The translations under genes and the position numbers were made by a program. The notes under the pieces are model-generated. The model did not search any database. It was not told the origin of the DNA and saw only the letters and a program-made list of their open reading frames with translations. Positions 17,855 through 26,493 of a stretch of 59,064 nt of DNA are shown piece after piece. Numbering within the stretch: position 1 is the first letter of the stretch; the number at the start of each line of letters is the position of its first letter. The DNA is from Pseudomonas sp. S30 (GTDB lineage Bacteria > Pseudomonadota > Gammaproteobacteria > Pseudomonadales > Pseudomonadaceae), in contig NZ_JACVTO010000027.1 in the NCBI RefSeq assembly GCF_016518545.1, positions 1 through 59,064 on the forward strand. The letters run 5' to 3'.

Positions 17855-18646
17855 ATGAATTCCCTTGCCAGCGAAAGCCTGTACCTGGGCTATGCCGGCC
17901 GCGCCATCATCGAGGGGTTGGACCTGACCCTGCCACGTGGGCAGGTCAGCGTGCTGATCGGCAGCAACGGCTGCGGCAAGAGCACTCTGCTCAAGAGCTT
18001 CGCGCGGCTGCTCAGGCCCACTGCCGGCAAGGTGCTGCTCAACGGCCAGGACATCCAGCGCAAGCCCACCGCCCAGGTGGCACGGGAGCTGGCGATCCTG
18101 CCACAGATGCCGGTAGCGCCGGAGGGCATCAGCGTACGCCAGTTGGTGAGCCTGGGCCGCTACCCCTACCAGAGCTGGATGCGCCAGTGGTCGGCCGATG
18201 ACGAGGCTGCCGTGGCCCGCGCCCTGCAGCGTACCGATCTGCAGGCACTGGCGGCACGCCCCGTGGACGAGCTTTCCGGCGGCCAGCGCCAGCGTGCCTG
18301 GATCGCCATGGCCCTGGCTCAGGAGACCGAACTGCTGCTGCTCGACGAACCAACCACCTTTCTCGACCTGGCGCACCAGATCGAAGTGCTCGACCTGTTG
18401 CGCGAGCTCAACCGCCGCGAGGGCAAGACCGTGGTGATGGTGCTGCATGACCTCAACCTGGCCAGCCGCTACGCCGACCACATGGTCGCGGTACACGATC
18501 GTCGCGTGTGCGCCCAGGGCAGGCCGGCGCAGATTCTCGATCAGGCACTGGTCAAGCAGGTGTTCGGGCTGGAATGCCGGATCATCGCCGATCCGTTCTT
18601 CGGCACGCCGCTGTGCATTCCCTTCGGCCGTGACATCGCGCCATGA
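17855..18646 (+). CDS. cbrD: Iron-siderophore ABC ATPase, CbrD-like
   Basis: A 263-residue ATP-binding subunit of the FecE/FepC type. The Walker A loop is GSNGCGKST (G36 to T44), the signature is LSGGQRQR, the Walker B is LLLLDEPT and the H-loop is VLHDLN. It powers import through CbrB/CbrC. ATG 17855 is preferred over a GTG at 17846 because GAGG lies at a better distance from it. The stop overlaps the next gene in ATGA, which places the following reductase in the same translation unit. Confidence 0.91.
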   Translation: MNSLASESLYLGYAGRAIIEGLDLTLPRGQVSVLIGSNGCGKSTLLKSFARLLRPTAGKVLLNGQDIQRKPTAQVARELAILPQMPVAPEGISVRQLVSLGRYPYQSWMRQWSADDEAAVARALQRTDLQALAARPVDELSGGQRQRAWIAMALAQETELLLLDEPTTFLDLAHQIEVLDLLRELNRREGKTVVMVLHDLNLASRYADHMVAVHDRRVCAQGRPAQILDQALVKQVFGLECRIIADPFFGTPLCIPFGRDIAP

Positions 18647-19419
18647 AGGGGGGCGAGACGTTCAGCACCTGCGAGTGGGACGCCTTGGCGGGCCCGCTGC
18701 GCTTGTGCAAGGCTGCTGACGCTGCCTCGGGCCTGCCGGCCGCGCACTGGCTGGAGGAAACGCGGTGTGCCCAGTGGCTGGATGGGTTGGGCCCGGTGAT
18801 CGGCTCACCTACGCGGCGTATCACTGCCTCCTTGCTGGGCAAGCGCCTGTCATTCCTCATGACCGGCGCCTGTCTCTACGCGATGTCCGCCTATGACAAA
18901 GGCTTGGCGCTGACGCTGGACAATACCTTGGTCGACGCCCGCCACGATGGTCGGGTGTGGATCTCTTCACTGCCTCTGCGCGACCTGCGCACCACCACAC
19001 CCGCAAGCGACCAGCGCGATGCCTGGCGTCTGGAGGTGACGACCGCACTGTTTGCGGGGCTGTTGCAGCCGCTGTGGGAGGTGTTCCATCGAGTGAGTGG
19101 CGTACCCAGGCGCATTCTCTGGGAGAACACGGCCGTGCGCGTGTACTCGCTTTACGAGCGGCGGTTGGCCACGCACGAAAGCCCTGAAGTGCGCGAGCGG
19201 GCCCAGGCCGATCTGCACTGGCTGCTGGCCGAGGCCTCGAACGAGGTGTTTGGCCTGGCCTACAACCCACTGGCGCACTTCGACCGACCGCCTACCCCCT
19301 TGCCGGGCACCGACCGCAGTGTGCGAGTGCGCCGCACCTGCTGCTTCTACTACCAGGCCAGCGACCCTGTCGAATATTGCTCCACCTGTCCTTTGACCTG
19401 CCCGAGGCCCTCCCGATGA
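18643..19419 (+). CDS. FhuF-like ferric-siderophore reductase
   Basis: A 258-residue protein of the FhuF/ferric-iron-reductase family. The C terminus carries CCFYYQASDPVEYCSTCP: cysteines 233, 234, 246 and 249 give a CC-x11-C-x2-C pattern, the family's unusual [2Fe-2S] ligand set. The rest has the IucA/IucC-related helper-domain look, including SYDK-like AYDKGLAL and an acidic/aromatic C-terminal half. It should reduce and release iron from the imported siderophore in the cytoplasm. The start overlaps cbrD and the stop overlaps the next gene, both in ATGA, so it belongs to this operon. Confidence 0.85.
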   Translation: MKGGETFSTCEWDALAGPLRLCKAADAASGLPAAHWLEETRCAQWLDGLGPVIGSPTRRITASLLGKRLSFLMTGACLYAMSAYDKGLALTLDNTLVDARHDGRVWISSLPLRDLRTTTPASDQRDAWRLEVTTALFAGLLQPLWEVFHRVSGVPRRILWENTAVRVYSLYERRLATHESPEVRERAQADLHWLLAEASNEVFGLAYNPLAHFDRPPTPLPGTDRSVRVRRTCCFYYQASDPVEYCSTCPLTCPRPSR

Positions 19420-20024
19420 CTACCTTGCCGACTTGCTCCCCCTGCCTGGTGGAGGCTTATCGCAGCATCAGCAGCTCGACCATCGGCCATTTCGGCAGGG
19501 ACGGTCATCTGGCCGGGCTGATGCCGTTGGCGCCTGATGTCCACCTGGCAGGGCCAGCCTTCTGTGTCGAAGTGCAGGCCCCCGATGGTGCGATCCTGCG
19601 CGAGGCCCTGATTGCCTGCCCGCCTGGAGCGGTGCTGGTGGTGGCCTGCAGGGGCGACCTGCAGTGCGCCTGCTGGGGTGAGCTGCGAAGCCTGGCAGCA
19701 CTGGTCAAGGGCGTGGCCGGGGTAGTGATCGACGGGCCGGTGACTGATGTGCGGGCGGTGCGGCAGTTGCCGCTACCGGTGTTCTGCACCGGAGTCAGTG
19801 CCTACACCACGCGCTCGATCGGCGAGCACGGCAGCGTGGGCCAGCCCGTGCAGGTTGCAGGGGTATGGGTGCGCCCAGGCGACCTGATCGTGGGTGACGA
19901 TGACGGCGTTCATGCCCTGGGACAGGCGCGAGCCGGGGAAATGCTGGCAGCGTTCGAGCACAAGCAGCGACAGGATGCCGAACGTCGTGACGGGTTGTTT
20001 CGGCGCTGGCAGCAGGGCCTTTAG
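19416..20024 (+). CDS. RraA-like (HMG/CHA aldolase-fold) protein lacking the conserved Arg
   Basis: A 202-residue member of the RraA / 4-hydroxy-4-methyl-2-oxoglutarate aldolase family. Seen are the glycine-rich entry LAGPAFCVEV, the WGELRSLAAL segment, VVIDGPVTDVRAV and PGDLIVGDDDGV. In working aldolases the third block carries an Arg-Asp pair that holds the oxo-acid and the metal. Here it reads T110-D111, so the arginine is gone. The early AMG-type motif is also changed (GHFGRDG). A normal pyruvate-releasing aldolase is therefore doubtful. Coupling to the reductase gene suggests a role in making, trimming or degrading the siderophore, which is inference. Confidence 0.72.
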   Translation: MTTLPTCSPCLVEAYRSISSSTIGHFGRDGHLAGLMPLAPDVHLAGPAFCVEVQAPDGAILREALIACPPGAVLVVACRGDLQCACWGELRSLAALVKGVAGVVIDGPVTDVRAVRQLPLPVFCTGVSAYTTRSIGEHGSVGQPVQVAGVWVRPGDLIVGDDDGVHALGQARAGEMLAAFEHKQRQDAERRDGLFRRWQQGL

Positions 20025-20199
20025 CGAGTGCTGCCAGCCCGGAGGATCAGGTAGCCAGCCATGCCGGTCGCGCCAGCTTGCAGCATGGGTGAACGACCGT
20101 CCAACGGCGAGTCTTCGCCTCGATACGCAAGGCTGCTGGCGAGTCCATGAGTCAGCCGTTCGATACTGGCCAGCCCGTGCTGACGGACGTAGCGAGCTG
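20025..20199. other. Right edge of the siderophore locus
   Basis: A 175-base gap between the last locus gene and the convergent PA2817-like gene. No clear terminator hairpin with a T tract was seen on either strand, and no copy of the tRNA-Gly 3' end that would mark an integrase attachment site. Confidence 0.5.
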
Positions 20200-20610
20200 T
20201 CAGTGCCGCTCACCTTTGTCGGGTGCGCTCAGCAACTGCTTTTCCAGGTGCCAGTCGAAGGGTTCATCGTGCTGTTCGGCTTCGTAGCGGCGCTCTTCCA
20301 GTGCCTGGTACAGGTCGAGTTCGTCGTCGGGCATGTAGTGCAGGCAATCGCCCCCGAAGAACCACAGCAGGTCTCGCGGCACCAGGTGCGCGATCTGCGG
20401 GTAGCGGGTGATGACCTGGCACATCAGGTCCTGGCCCAGGTACTGGCTTTCCAGAGGATTTTGCGGCAGCAGGCTCAGCAGTTCATCGAAGCGTTCGAGG
20501 AACAGCAGATGATTCTCTTCCGGCACCTGCTCGGCCTCGCCCAGAGCCACCAGAATGGTGCGCAAGTGTTGGAGCAGTTGCAGGTGATACTCCAGGTGGG
20601 AGTTGGCCAT
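20200..20610 (-). CDS. PA2817-family conserved protein of unknown function
   Basis: A 136-residue soluble protein without signal peptide or membrane segment, rich in leucine and acidic residues (LLQHLRTILVALGEAEQVPEE, MPDDELDLYQALEERRYEAE). It resembles the PA2817 family, which in P. aeruginosa lies near the PA2815 acyl-CoA dehydrogenase gene, as it lies downstream of fadE here. I chose the ATG at 20610 because AGGACC precedes it; the frame is open to 20700 without a better site. No function can be assigned; its fixed place suggests a link to fatty-acid use. Confidence 0.8.
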   Translation of the reverse strand: MANSHLEYHLQLLQHLRTILVALGEAEQVPEENHLLFLERFDELLSLLPQNPLESQYLGQDLMCQVITRYPQIAHLVPRDLLWFFGGDCLHYMPDDELDLYQALEERRYEAEQHDEPFDWHLEKQLLSAPDKGERH

Positions 20611-20735
20611 GGAAGGTCCTCGGTAGCTGAAACGGGGGCAGGAGTATACGCAGGTTTCGTCCGCCAGGGCAGGGCAGAGGTCGCCGCGTGCGATCGCCAA
20701 CCCGTTGCGGTTGGCGATCGACTGTTCTCACCGCC

Positions 20736-23183
20736 TCAGCGAACCTTGCCTTCGGCAGGCCGCAGTTGGTCCTTGTCGAACGCGTCCACGTCGATCACGC
20801 GCCGACGCGCCGATTCCGCCGCGCGAAGCCGTTCACCGTCAGCGGTTTGCAACACGCCAGCCTGCACGGCAGCGTCGATCAGCGACTGGCCTGGAGCAGG
20901 TTGCAGCTTGCCCTCCTTGACGGCCTGATGCAGTGCCTTGTGCAGCGGTTCGGCCTGCTCCAGCAGATCGCTGGCCTGCTGCAGCGCTGCCACCGGGTCA
21001 CCGTCGGCCTGAGGCCGGTAGCAGCCGGCGAGCAATTCCTCAAGCGCCGGATCGCCTTTGTGTCGCCCGATCAAAGCAGCTACCTCGGCATCCAGTTCGT
21101 CGCTGGGGCCGGTATGACGGCGACCGAAGGGGAACACCAGTACGCGCAGGGCGCCACCGAGCAGGCGATTGGGGAAGTTGTCGAGCAATTGGTCCAGCGC
21201 CGTTTCCGCCTGCCCCGAGCTTTCCTCCAGGGCCCAGCGCAGCAGGGGCTGCATGTGCTCGGGTGAGCCGAGGTCGTGGTAGCGCTTGAGTGCGGCAGAG
21301 GATAGGTACAGGTAGCTGAGCACGTCGCCCAGGCGTGCGCTGAGCCGTTCCCGGCGCTTGAGGGCGCCCCCGAGCAGCATCATGGACAGGTCGGCCAGCA
21401 GCGCGAAAGCTGCCGCCTGGCGGTTCAGCGCGCGGAAGTAGCCCTGGCTGAGGTCGTCACCGGGCATTTTCTCGAAGCGCCCGAAGCCCAGTCCCAGCAC
21501 GAAGGTGCTGGCAGCGTTGCCGATGGCGAAGCCGATGTGCTTCATCAGCAGGCCGTCGAATTCCTTGAGGGCCTCGTCCCGATCTTCACGGCCCGCCACG
21601 GCCATTTCCTTCAATACGAAAGGATGGCACCGAATCGCACCCTGGCCGAAGATCATCAGGTTGCGCGACAGGATGTTGGCGCCCTCGACGGTGATGAAGA
21701 TGGGCGCGCCCTGCCAGTTGCGGCCCAGGTAGTTGTTCGGGCCCATGATGATGCCTTTGCCGCCGTGTACGTCCATAGCATGCTGGATGCATTCGCGGCC
21801 ACGCTCGGTCAGGTGGTACTTGAGAATGGCTGAAAGCACCGAGGGTTTCTCGCCCAGGTCCACCGCCTTGGCGGTGAGCAGGCGTGCGCTGTCCATCAGC
21901 CAGGCGTTGCCGCCGATCCGCGCCAGTGATTCCTGGATGCCCTCGAATGCCGAAAGAGGCACATTGAACTGCTCACGGATGCGTGCGTACTGCCCGGTCA
22001 CCAGGCTGGTGTACTTGGCCGCGCCGGTGCCGACGGCAGGCAGCGAGATGGAACGCCCGACCGACAGGCAGTTCATCAGCATCATCCAGCCTTTGCCGAG
22101 CATCTCCTGACCGCCGATGAGGAAGTCCAGCGGCACGAATACATCCTTGCCGCTGTTGGGGCCGTTCATGAACGCAGCGCCCAGCGGCAGGTGTCTCTTG
22201 CCGATTTCCACGCCCGGCGTGTCGGTGGGGATCAGTGCCAGGCTGATGCCGAGCGATTCTTCGTCCCCCAGCAGGTGCTCGGGGTCGTAGGCCTTGAACG
22301 CCAGGCCGAGCAGGGTGGCGACCGGGCCAAGGGTGATGTAACGCTTCTCCCAGTTCAGGCGCAGGCCGATGACTTCTTCGCCATTCCACTGGCCCTTGCA
22401 GACAATGCCGGTGTCCGGCATGGCGCCTGCATCGGAGCCTGCCAGTGGACCGGTGAGGGCGAAGCAGGGGATGTCGTCGCCACGCGCCAGGCGCGGGAGG
22501 TAGTGGTTGCGTTGCTCATCCGTACCGTAGTGCAGCAGCAGCTCGGCCGGGCCGAGGGAGTTGGGCACCATCACCGTGGAAGCCAGGTCACCGCTGCGCG
22601 TTGCCAGCTTCATCGCCACCTGTGAATGGGCATAGGCCGAGAAGCCTTTGCCGCCATATTCCTTGGGAATGATCAGGGCGAAGAAGCCGTGCGTCTTGAT
22701 ATGGTCCCAGGCCGCCGGCGGCAGGTCCATGTCCTGGCCGATCTGCCAATCGCTGACCATGGCGCAGAGCGTCTCGGTCGGCCCATCGATGAAGGCCTGT
22801 TCCTCGGCGGTCAGTTCCGGCGCGGGATAGGCCAGCAGGGTGTTCCAGTCGGGCTGACCACTGAACAACTGGCCGTCCCACCACACGGTACCGGCGTCGA
22901 TCGCCTCGCGCTCGGTCTGCGACATGGGCGGAAGGGTACGCTGGAACCAGCTGAAGACCGGCGCGCTGAACGCGCGGCGGCGCCAGTCGTGGAGCAGCAG
23001 TACCGCCGCGGTTGCCGCCATGACCAGCCACAGCACGGCCAGCAGCCAGCCAGGCGCATGGCTGAAGATGCCCATCAACAGCACATACCCGGCCGCTATC
23101 GCAATGATGTGCAGCGGCGCCAGGCGCCGATGGATGAGATACGCGGTACCGATCACCAGCAGCACCAACCACAACAGCAACAT
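20736..23183 (-). CDS. fadE: Acyl-CoA dehydrogenase FadE
   Basis: An 815-residue protein, the usual size of gamma-proteobacterial FadE and twice that of ordinary acyl-CoA dehydrogenases. It starts with two hydrophobic segments (about residues 1-65). The dehydrogenase core has FALTGPLAGSDAG, the flavin-binding QYARIREQFNVPLSAFEGIQ-type region and VHGGKGIIMGPNNYLGRNW. A C-terminal DUF1974 domain follows. It performs the first step of beta-oxidation at the membrane. The start is set by AAGGAGGAAGG upstream of ATG 23183. The PA2817-like gene follows 125 bases downstream. Confidence 0.95.
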   Translation of the reverse strand: MLLLWLVLLVIGTAYLIHRRLAPLHIIAIAAGYVLLMGIFSHAPGWLLAVLWLVMAATAAVLLLHDWRRRAFSAPVFSWFQRTLPPMSQTEREAIDAGTVWWDGQLFSGQPDWNTLLAYPAPELTAEEQAFIDGPTETLCAMVSDWQIGQDMDLPPAAWDHIKTHGFFALIIPKEYGGKGFSAYAHSQVAMKLATRSGDLASTVMVPNSLGPAELLLHYGTDEQRNHYLPRLARGDDIPCFALTGPLAGSDAGAMPDTGIVCKGQWNGEEVIGLRLNWEKRYITLGPVATLLGLAFKAYDPEHLLGDEESLGISLALIPTDTPGVEIGKRHLPLGAAFMNGPNSGKDVFVPLDFLIGGQEMLGKGWMMLMNCLSVGRSISLPAVGTGAAKYTSLVTGQYARIREQFNVPLSAFEGIQESLARIGGNAWLMDSARLLTAKAVDLGEKPSVLSAILKYHLTERGRECIQHAMDVHGGKGIIMGPNNYLGRNWQGAPIFITVEGANILSRNLMIFGQGAIRCHPFVLKEMAVAGREDRDEALKEFDGLLMKHIGFAIGNAASTFVLGLGFGRFEKMPGDDLSQGYFRALNRQAAAFALLADLSMMLLGGALKRRERLSARLGDVLSYLYLSSAALKRYHDLGSPEHMQPLLRWALEESSGQAETALDQLLDNFPNRLLGGALRVLVFPFGRRHTGPSDELDAEVAALIGRHKGDPALEELLAGCYRPQADGDPVAALQQASDLLEQAEPLHKALHQAVKEGKLQPAPGQSLIDAAVQAGVLQTADGERLRAAESARRRVIDVDAFDKDQLRPAEGKVR

Positions 23184-23362
23184 AGACCTTCCTCCTTGGA
23201 CGCTAGGGCTCGAACCCTCTGCGCAAGGATAGACGGGCTGCACGCAGTGGCTCGCTCTGAACAGTGACAGGGTGTGGCGCCAGGAGTTTCAAAGGCCGCC
23301 AGCGGTACAGCGGTGAATACAAGGAGTAGACTGTGCAGCTCTGTCTTGCCGAGGACGCAGTG

Positions 23363-23986
23363 ATGATCAGGATCTGGGGCCGCAAAAATTCCAGCAATGT
23401 GCGCAAGGCGCTGTGGATCGCTCACGAGTTGGGCCTAGCGTTCGAGTCGATCGATGCTGGTGGCGCGTTCGGTGTGGTCGATGAGCCTGACTATCGCGCG
23501 CGCAATCCCAACGGCCTGGTCCCGATGCTCGAGGATGGCGAGCTGGTGCTGTGGGAGTCCAACGCCATCGTGCGCTATCTGTGCGCCGAATACGGCGCCG
23601 AGCAGGGGTGGTATCAGGCAGCGCCACGCCAGCGCGCCCTTGCGGACAAATGGATGGATTGGACCACCTCGTCCCTGGCCGGACCGTTCAAACCGCTGTT
23701 CTGGGGCCTGTTGCGCACGCCCGAGGCGCAGCGCGACTGGGTGGCGATCGAGGCTGCCCGGCAGCAGTGCGCGCGACTGCTGTCGATCGCCGATCAGGCG
23801 CTGGCGCAGCAACCGTACCTGTCGGGCGAGCGCATCGGCATGGGCGACATCCCATTGGGATGCTTCGCCTACGCCTGGTTCGAAATGCCCATCGAACGCC
23901 CCGATCTGGCCCATCTCCAGGCCTGGTACGAGCGGCTCAAGGTACGTCCGGCCTATCAGGCCGGGGTCATGACAGCGCTGACCTGA
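23363..23986 (+). CDS. Glutathione S-transferase family protein
   Basis: A 207-residue two-domain protein. The N-terminal thioredoxin-like half has IRIWGRKNSSNVRKALWIAHELGL and the cis-proline/glutathione site NGLVPMLEDGELVLWESNAIVRYL. The C-terminal half is helical with the N-capping GERIGMGDIPLG. The SSN near residue 11 fits a serine-type active site. The substrate is unknown. Matches the GST gene beside the ABC-2 transporter genes in P. aeruginosa. ATG 23363 follows GAGGACG. Confidence 0.9.
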   Translation: MIRIWGRKNSSNVRKALWIAHELGLAFESIDAGGAFGVVDEPDYRARNPNGLVPMLEDGELVLWESNAIVRYLCAEYGAEQGWYQAAPRQRALADKWMDWTTSSLAGPFKPLFWGLLRTPEAQRDWVAIEAARQQCARLLSIADQALAQQPYLSGERIGMGDIPLGCFAYAWFEMPIERPDLAHLQAWYERLKVRPAYQAGVMTALT

Positions 23987-24132
23987 TCGAACACCGCGAG
24001 CCTTTCGATAGTCACTATCGATACGCATGACTGTACTTGTGCAGCCCGGCCTTGCACCATGATCACCTCTTCGACGGCGTCAGCGTCCTGCGCTGGCGCG
24101 TTTCCGACCCTTCTTTTCGGTACGTGACCTGT

Positions 24133-25065
24133 ATGAGTTCTGCCCTGTCCATTCGACAGCTGACCAAGACCTACGGCAACGGCTTCCAGGCCCTTCAGGG
24201 TATCGACCTGGACGTTGCCGAAGGCGACTTTTTCGCCTTGCTCGGCCCCAACGGCGCCGGTAAATCCACCACCATCGGCATTCTTTCGACCCTGGTGAAC
24301 AAGAGCAGTGGCTCCGTCAATGTCTTCGGCCACGACCTGGATCGCCAACCCGCCGCGCTCAAGCGCAGCCTCGGCGTGGTGCCCCAGGAGTTCAATTTCA
24401 ACCAGTTCGAAAAGACCTTCGACATCGTCGTCACCCAGGCCGGCTACTACGGCATCCCACCAAAGCTGGCCAAGGACCGCGCGGAGCAGTACCTCACGCA
24501 GTTGGGTCTGTGGGACAAGCGTGACGTGCCGTCGCGCTCGCTCTCCGGCGGCATGAAGCGCCGGCTGATGATCGCCCGGGCGCTGATCCACGAGCCACGC
24601 CTGCTGATCCTGGACGAACCGACCGCTGGGGTGGACATCGAGTTGCGCCGTTCGATGTGGAGCTTCCTGACCGAGCTGAACCAGAAAGGCATCACCATCA
24701 TCCTCACGACGCACTACCTGGAAGAAGCCGAACAGCTGTGCCGCAACATCGGCATCATCGACCACGGCACCATCGTCGAGAACACCAGCATGCGCCAACT
24801 GCTGGGCAAGCTGCATGTCGAGACCTTCGTCCTCGATCTGCGTCAGGACCTGGCTGCCGCCCCTGTGCTGCAAGGCTATCCGTGCCGCCTGATCACCCCG
24901 CATACGCTGGAAGTGCAAGTGGACAAGGACATTGGCATCACCGCGCTGTTCGGCCAGTTGGCCTTGCAGAACATCGAAGTGCAGAGCCTGCGCAACAAGA
25001 CCAACCGTCTCGAGGAGCTGTTCGTGTCTCTGGTGGAAAAGAATCTGTCCAAGGTGGCGGTATGA
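24133..25065 (+). CDS. ABC-2 type exporter, ATP-binding subunit
   Basis: A 310-residue ATPase with Walker A GPNGAGKST (from G38), signature LSGGMKRR, Walker B LLILDEPTAGVD and a C-terminal domain of about 80 residues. It resembles the YadG/NodI type, which drives export with a single ABC-2 permease. It pairs with the next gene, whose ATG lies in its stop (TATGA). Cargo is unknown. The pair matches PA2812/PA2811 in P. aeruginosa. The longer open frame to 24037 lacks a start signal. Confidence 0.9.
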   Translation: MSSALSIRQLTKTYGNGFQALQGIDLDVAEGDFFALLGPNGAGKSTTIGILSTLVNKSSGSVNVFGHDLDRQPAALKRSLGVVPQEFNFNQFEKTFDIVVTQAGYYGIPPKLAKDRAEQYLTQLGLWDKRDVPSRSLSGGMKRRLMIARALIHEPRLLILDEPTAGVDIELRRSMWSFLTELNQKGITIILTTHYLEEAEQLCRNIGIIDHGTIVENTSMRQLLGKLHVETFVLDLRQDLAAAPVLQGYPCRLITPHTLEVQVDKDIGITALFGQLALQNIEVQSLRNKTNRLEELFVSLVEKNLSKVAV

Positions 25066-25841
25066 GTATCGAACTGCGCACGAACTGGGTCGCCCTCAAC
25101 ACCATCGTCTATCGGGAAGTGCGACGCTTCCTGCGCATCTGGCCGCAGACCCTGCTGCCGCCGGCGATCACCATGGTCCTGTACTTCGTGATCTTCGGTA
25201 ACCTGATCGGCCGGCAGATCGGCGACATGGGCGGCTTCACCTACATGGAATACATCGTGCCGGGGCTGATCATGATGTCGGTGATCACCAACTCCTATGG
25301 CAACGTGGTTTCGAGCTTCTTCGGCAGCAAGTTCCAGCGCTCGATCGAAGAGCTGATGGTTTCGCCGGTGTCGCCACACATCATCCTGGTGGGGTATGCC
25401 CTGGGCGGCGTGCTGAGGGGCCTGGCGGTGGGGGTGATCGTCACCCTCCTGTCGATGTTCTTCACCCACCTGCAAGTGCACCACCTGGGCGTGACCATCG
25501 TCGTGGTGCTGCTGACCGCCACGATCTTCTCCCTGCTGGGCTTCGTCAATGCGGTGTTCGCGCGCAATTTCGACGACATCTCGATCATTCCGACCTTCGT
25601 GCTGACGCCGCTCACCTACCTGGGTGGCGTGTTCTACTCGATCAACCTGCTGCCGCCGTTCTGGCAGACGGTGTCGCTGGCCAACCCGGTCCTGCACATG
25701 GTCAATTCGTTCCGCTACGGCATCCTAGGGGTGTCGGACATCAGCATCGGCACGGCCATCACCTTCATGCTGGTGGCCACCGCAGTGCTCTACGCCCTCT
25801 GTGTGCGCTTGCTGGTCAGCGGCCGCGGCATGCGTACCTGA
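25062..25841 (+). CDS. ABC-2 type exporter, permease subunit (YadH-like)
   Basis: A 259-residue membrane protein with six hydrophobic segments and the ABC-2 signature region (FEELMVSP-like SIEELMVSPVSPHIILVGYALGGVLRG, and FLTPLTYLGGVFYSINLLPPF-like). It forms the channel for the preceding ATPase. Its 3' end overlaps, on the opposite strand, the extended 3' end of the DUF2062 gene by 117 bases. Confidence 0.9.
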   Translation: MSIELRTNWVALNTIVYREVRRFLRIWPQTLLPPAITMVLYFVIFGNLIGRQIGDMGGFTYMEYIVPGLIMMSVITNSYGNVVSSFFGSKFQRSIEELMVSPVSPHIILVGYALGGVLRGLAVGVIVTLLSMFFTHLQVHHLGVTIVVVLLTATIFSLLGFVNAVFARNFDDISIIPTFVLTPLTYLGGVFYSINLLPPFWQTVSLANPVLHMVNSFRYGILGVSDISIGTAITFMLVATAVLYALCVRLLVSGRGMRT

Positions 25842-26351
25842 TCGACCGAACCGGCGTCGGCGCCACTGCCGCGCGACCCACCAGCGCCAGTAGAGCAGGG
25901 TGGTGAAATAGGCGGCGATGCCCAGCAGCACGCCGCACACCACCGAGCCGAGCAGGAATGGCTGCCACACCGTGGACAACTGGTCGGTGATCCACTGGAA
26001 GGTCAACTCGTCCGGCAGAGTGCGTGGCGGCACCTGCAGCAGCCAGGCGCCGGTCATGTAGGTGACGAAGAACACCGGCGGCATGGTCAGCGGATTGGTC
26101 AGCCAGACCAGGCTGACGGCAATCGGCAGATTGCCCCGCACAGGAATCGCCAGCGCAGCGGCCAGCAGCATCTGCAGGGGAATGGGAATCAGCGCTGCGA
26201 ACAATCCCACGCCCATTGCCCTGGCCACCGAATGACGATTCAGGTGCCAGAGGTTGGGATCGTGCAGCAGGCGTCCGAAGAAGCGTAAGGATTTGTGTTC
26301 CCGGATGCTGGTCGGATCGGGCATGTAGCGTTTGAAAAGACGGCGCGGCAT
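25725..26351 (-). CDS. DUF2062 inner-membrane protein
   Basis: A 208-residue protein. The DUF2062 core (about 1-160) has RHSVARAMGVGLFAALIPIPLQMLLAA and LPIAVSLVWLTNPLTMPPVFF, with about four membrane segments. The core seems to end at the basic stretch RQWRRRRFGRS. The last 40 residues (rich in His, Ala and Asp) are read from the strand opposite the permease gene and look like run-on sequence rather than a domain. I chose ATG 26351, the first good start of the core; the frame is open to 26423. Function is unknown. Confidence 0.83.
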   Translation of the reverse strand: MPRRLFKRYMPDPTSIREHKSLRFFGRLLHDPNLWHLNRHSVARAMGVGLFAALIPIPLQMLLAAALAIPVRGNLPIAVSLVWLTNPLTMPPVFFVTYMTGAWLLQVPPRTLPDELTFQWITDQLSTVWQPFLLGSVVCGVLLGIAAYFTTLLYWRWWVARQWRRRRFGRSGTHAAAADQQAHTEGVEHCGGHQHEGDGRADADVRHP

Positions 26352-26493
26352 GTAGGCCCCCGGGGCTGGAATAGGGCGAGTATGCCGGGATTTCACCGCA
26401 GTCTCGTTCAGAGTTTGTGACAATTATTAAGCGAACGCTGCGCGCACCGCTGCCTAGGCTGGTCGGGTGTCGGAAATCGCGGAGCTTCGATAA

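Noticed and set aside
20025..20199. Attachment-site copy of the tRNA-Gly end at the right edge of the siderophore locus
   Set aside because: No repeat of the tRNA 3' sequence and no integrase gene were found.
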